A stretch of DNA of 7,604 bases from the NCBI GenBank assembly GCA_905216045.1, contig CAJMSL010000096.1, positions 1 through 7,604 on the forward strand, read 5' to 3'. Made by a program: the position numbers and the translations under genes. Origin of the DNA: an uncultured bacterium. Its GTDB lineage: Bacteria > Actinomycetota > Coriobacteriia > Coriobacteriales > Coriobacteriaceae. The notes under the pieces were generated by a model. The model searched no databases and was not told the origin of the DNA. It saw only the letters and a program-made list of their open reading frames with translations. Positions 5,835 through 7,604 of the stretch are shown in pieces. How positions within the stretch are numbered: position 1 is the stretch's first letter; the number at the start of each line of letters is the position of its first letter.

Positions 5835-5889
5835 ATTTTAACGCACCTGAGCCCGCCGGATGCCGCTATGACGCTGCAGCTCGGCGGGC
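5835..5889 (-). promoter_or_regulatory. Candidate promoter and operator of the two-component system
   Basis: On the minus strand TAAAAT (5840-5835) is a five-of-six -10 box, 39 bases before the regulator start codon. No TTGACA-like -35 box lies upstream of it. The -35 region is instead filled by an inverted repeat, GCCCGCCG (5851-5858) and CGGCGGGC (5882-5889), with partly paired inner arms. A poor -35 with an adjacent repeat suggests activation by a bound protein, possibly the regulator itself. The repeat could also act as an RNA hairpin behind the upstream lipoprotein gene, but it has no T tract on either strand. Confidence 0.4.
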
Positions 5890-5948
5890 GGTACTCACAA
5901 TTACAACGCGTTTATTCCCCTGTTGGCGCCTTTTTAACCCCTCTAAGC

Positions 5949-7160
5949 TTAAAGAGAGAATAGACGTGCAGTGACCGTCTCTGGTATACCCTGGCTGTTG
6001 CGCACCGTGGCGTACGTAAGGAATGAGTCCGATTTTCCCGCCGTAGCTGGATAATCGCCATACTCCAAAGCGCGGTCGGGCGACAGCAGCGAGCCATAGG
6101 TCTTGGCAGAGGTGTCGATCAGGAAATGCGACGCCTGTACCTTAACAAGGTATTTATTCTTCTTGCCAGCCGCACATGCGAGCGGCTCGCGGGACAGGAA
6201 GAGGTACGGCCCTCCCTCATTACCGATATATGTGCCCATATTGCCCAGGCTGCCCACGCCACTATAGGCCGCCTCGATAGAAAACACGAAGGTATCGCCC
6301 ATATATACGGCCTCGAAAGGCGAGACTGACGAGGGAAGGACTAGCTGGGCACGTTTGGTGTTGTTGCCGTCGGTCAGATCGATTGCCGTTATGCCGTAGT
6401 AGACGCCCTCGTCGTTGCGGACACGCGGCGAGATGGTCAAAATGCCGTCGCTCGCGCGCGGGGCCGATGCAAAGCGGCCCGTCGATTTCCAAATTACCTC
6501 GGCCTTGGATTCATCAAGCGAGCGACGATAGCAAAACGAATCACTACTCGTTTTATTGCCGCCTGCCGAAGGCATTTTATACCAGATGACTGATGCCCCG
6601 AACGCCGTAAACAGCGGCGGATCATAGTCCTTGCCACCTCGATCGAGCTCAACCACGTCGCCAGAGAGCGAAGCGCCCGACAGATTTTGAGCGTAGAGCT
6701 TCCACGATGAATTGGCAAAGTTCATCTCAACCCACGCGAATACGCCGTCGCCGGCACGGACATCGTAGAATGCATATCCCGTGCCCTCGATAGGATCCTC
6801 GATTAATGTGGTAAGCGAGCCATCGCCCAGGTTGAGCACACCGAGCGTGTTGGCGTGCAGTGCCGATGCGGGCGCCATCATCGCCGCGGCGTAATCGCCG
6901 TCGCAGTAGTACAGCAGCGTACCCAGAGGCAGCGTCCACGACGCCGCCGGCTCAAGATCGATGTCGACTGCCTCGTACTCATCCGTAATCGAGATGATTT
7001 TGGAATCGTCCTTGATAACCTGCGGCTCGCCGGCGGCATCATCGCTGGTACCCGTTTTTTTCGAGCATCCGGCAAGCACCGTGGCAGCGCCCGCAGCAAC
7101 CCCACCGAGCACAAAGCCGCGACGCGATATTCCGTTCTTGATGTGATCGGCGATACCCAT
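5949..7160 (-). CDS. Tat-exported lipoprotein of unknown function
   Basis: The 403-aa product starts with a twin-arginine signal (SRRGFVLGG at 12-20, Arg13-Arg14), a hydrophobic stretch and a lipobox (VLAGC at 28-32). It should therefore be exported folded through Tat and anchored on the outer face of the membrane by a lipid on Cys32. A polar linker rich in Ser, Asp and Lys follows (33-53). The rest is soluble, with alternating short hydrophobic strands and turns such as GDGVFAWVE, GASVIWYK, DGILTISPR and GDTFVFSIE. This suggests a beta-propeller-like fold, but that is an inference from pattern only. I see no catalytic motif and no haem or metal-binding motif that would explain use of Tat. 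Its ATG overlaps the stop of the upstream TSCPD gene by one base (TAATG), with little ribosome binding site of its own, so translation is probably coupled. No clear intrinsic terminator follows. Confidence 0.88.
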   Translation of the reverse strand: MGIADHIKNGISRRGFVLGGVAAGAATVLAGCSKKTGTSDDAAGEPQVIKDDSKIISITDEYEAVDIDLEPAASWTLPLGTLLYYCDGDYAAAMMAPASALHANTLGVLNLGDGSLTTLIEDPIEGTGYAFYDVRAGDGVFAWVEMNFANSSWKLYAQNLSGASLSGDVVELDRGGKDYDPPLFTAFGASVIWYKMPSAGGNKTSSDSFCYRRSLDESKAEVIWKSTGRFASAPRASDGILTISPRVRNDEGVYYGITAIDLTDGNNTKRAQLVLPSSVSPFEAVYMGDTFVFSIEAAYSGVGSLGNMGTYIGNEGGPYLFLSREPLACAAGKKNKYLVKVQASHFLIDTSAKTYGSLLSPDRALEYGDYPATAGKSDSFLTYATVRNSQGIPETVTARLFSL

Positions 7161-7423
7161 TAGGCGATCTCGGCGCGAGCGGCCTCGATAGCGCGTGTAA
7201 GCTGGTCGGCGCAGGAGGTCTTTTTCATACCGCAGGTATTACCGGCGAGAACCTCGATTACGCGATCGGCAGGAGCGCCCTCGACCAGCTTGGAGATAGC
7301 CTTGAGATTGCCGTCGCAGCCGCCGGTAAACTCAACGCCCATCACCTTGTTGCCGTCATCGGAAAGGTCAAGGTGAATATTGCGAGCACACTCGCCCTGA
7401 GGCTTGTAATCAAACGAAATCAT
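7160..7423 (-). CDS. TSCPD domain small protein (TIGR03905-like)
   Basis: This is an 87-aa cytoplasmic protein. It resembles the short stand-alone TSCPD proteins that are related to the cysteine-rich C-terminal domain of adenosylcobalamin-dependent ribonucleotide reductase (NrdJ). Four cysteines stand at 12 (GECAR), 36 (TGGCDGN), 64 (NTCGMK) and 71 (TSCADQL), the spacing expected for metal or substrate contact in this family. The naming motif reads TSCAD instead of TSCPD. The function of the stand-alone family is not established. The ATG at 7423 has AGGGG just upstream. It is the first gene of a two-gene unit with the Tat lipoprotein, whose start codon it overlaps. Confidence 0.88.
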   Translation of the reverse strand: MISFDYKPQGECARNIHLDLSDDGNKVMGVEFTGGCDGNLKAISKLVEGAPADRVIEVLAGNTCGMKKTSCADQLTRAIEAARAEIA

Positions 7424-7457
7424 GCGATCCCCTCTCAGAATGTTATTCGAGACGACT

Positions 7458-7484
7458 ATTATCCCCGTCTTTCCCTAAATGCAA
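7458..7484 (-). promoter_or_regulatory. Possible promoter of the TSCPD/lipoprotein unit
   Basis: On the minus strand GATAAT (7463-7458) matches the -10 consensus at five of six positions, 34 bases before the TSCPD start codon. The nearest -35-like box is TTGCAT (7484-7479) at only 15 bases, so the pair is weak. A promoter is expected here because the upstream gene is followed by a hairpin terminator. Confidence 0.4.
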
Positions 7485-7487
7485 CGA

Positions 7488-7525
7488 GGCGCTTTGCCGG
7501 CAACACACATTACCAGCAAAGCGCC
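7488..7525 (-). terminator. Hairpin terminator of the upstream partial gene
   Basis: GGCGCTTTGC (7488-7497) and GCAAAGCGCC (7516-7525) are perfect inverted repeats. GG/CC inside the loop can extend the stem after one mismatch. The hairpin begins 26 bp after the stop codon at 7552. The minus-strand sequence after it (TCGTTGCATTT) is only moderately T-rich, so termination may be incomplete. Confidence 0.65.
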
Positions 7526-7551
7526 CTAAAAAGCTAACGTTATGCCCGAAC

Positions 7552-7604
7552 CTACTCGAAGTTCAGCTGCTCCAGGCGATCGAAGACCGTGTCGATACGG
7601 GTGA
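7552..7604 (-). CDS. C-terminal end of an unidentified protein (partial)
   Basis: A minus-strand frame open to the window edge ends with TAG at 7554-7552 and encodes TRIDTVFDRLEQLNFE. The frame has codon use like the neighbours and is followed by a hairpin terminator, which supports it as a real gene end. Sixteen residues are too few to name the product. The rest lies beyond base 7604. Confidence 0.6.
   Translation of the reverse strand, partial: TRIDTVFDRLEQLNFE

Noticed and set aside
1..7604. CRISPR array, insertion sequence, prophage or defence island
   Set aside because: No regularly spaced repeats, transposase, integrase, phage gene or terminal inverted repeats were seen on reading both strands.

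Overview
The window looks like chromosomal DNA from a high-GC, probably anaerobic actinobacterium, most likely a member of the Coriobacteriia such as Collinsella or a relative. This placement is an inference. It rests on the GC-rich codon use, a 'CCTTGAGAACCGGATA' element of the kind found in actinobacterial rRNA leaders, an M29 aminopeptidase, a TSCPD-domain small protein and an unnamed Tat lipoprotein. Every gene I can support is on the minus strand, so transcription runs from high to low coordinates.

Reading in the direction of transcription: (1) 7552-7604 is the last 16 codons of an unidentified gene, followed by a hairpin terminator (7488-7525). (2) 7160-7423 encodes an 87-aa TSCPD protein. 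Its stop codon overlaps the start of a 403-aa Tat-type lipoprotein (5949-7160) by one base. (3) A 153-bp gap with a long inverted repeat and a -10-like box precedes a two-component system: an OmpR/PhoB-type response regulator (5073-5795) and a membrane histidine kinase (3496-5061), 11 bp apart. (4) After a 109-bp gap with a perfect hairpin comes purC (2499-3386). It abuts, with no gap, a 191-aa two-helix membrane protein (1923-2498), and this unit ends at an intrinsic terminator (1861-1892). (5) An M29 aminopeptidase (553-1833) starts directly after that terminator. (6) A single tRNA-Lys(TTT) gene (452-524) has its own promoter in the tail of the aminopeptidase gene and a UUCG-loop terminator (407-436). 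(7) Positions 1-406 hold no convincing protein gene. About 170-406 is AT-richer and contains a T-arm-like palindrome and fragments of open frame. About 1-135 is GC-rich, packed with hairpins, and looks like the leader of an rRNA operon whose 16S gene would lie beyond base 1.

The content is mainly housekeeping: purine synthesis, peptide breakdown, a tRNA, an rRNA leader and a sensor/regulator pair. I found no phage, insertion sequence, CRISPR array or recognisable defence system. The less explained parts are the TSCPD/Tat-lipoprotein pair, the small membrane protein coupled to purC, a Tyr-to-Phe change at the expected catalytic position of the aminopeptidase, the inverted repeat before the regulator gene, and the AT-rich stretch between the tRNA and the rRNA leader.
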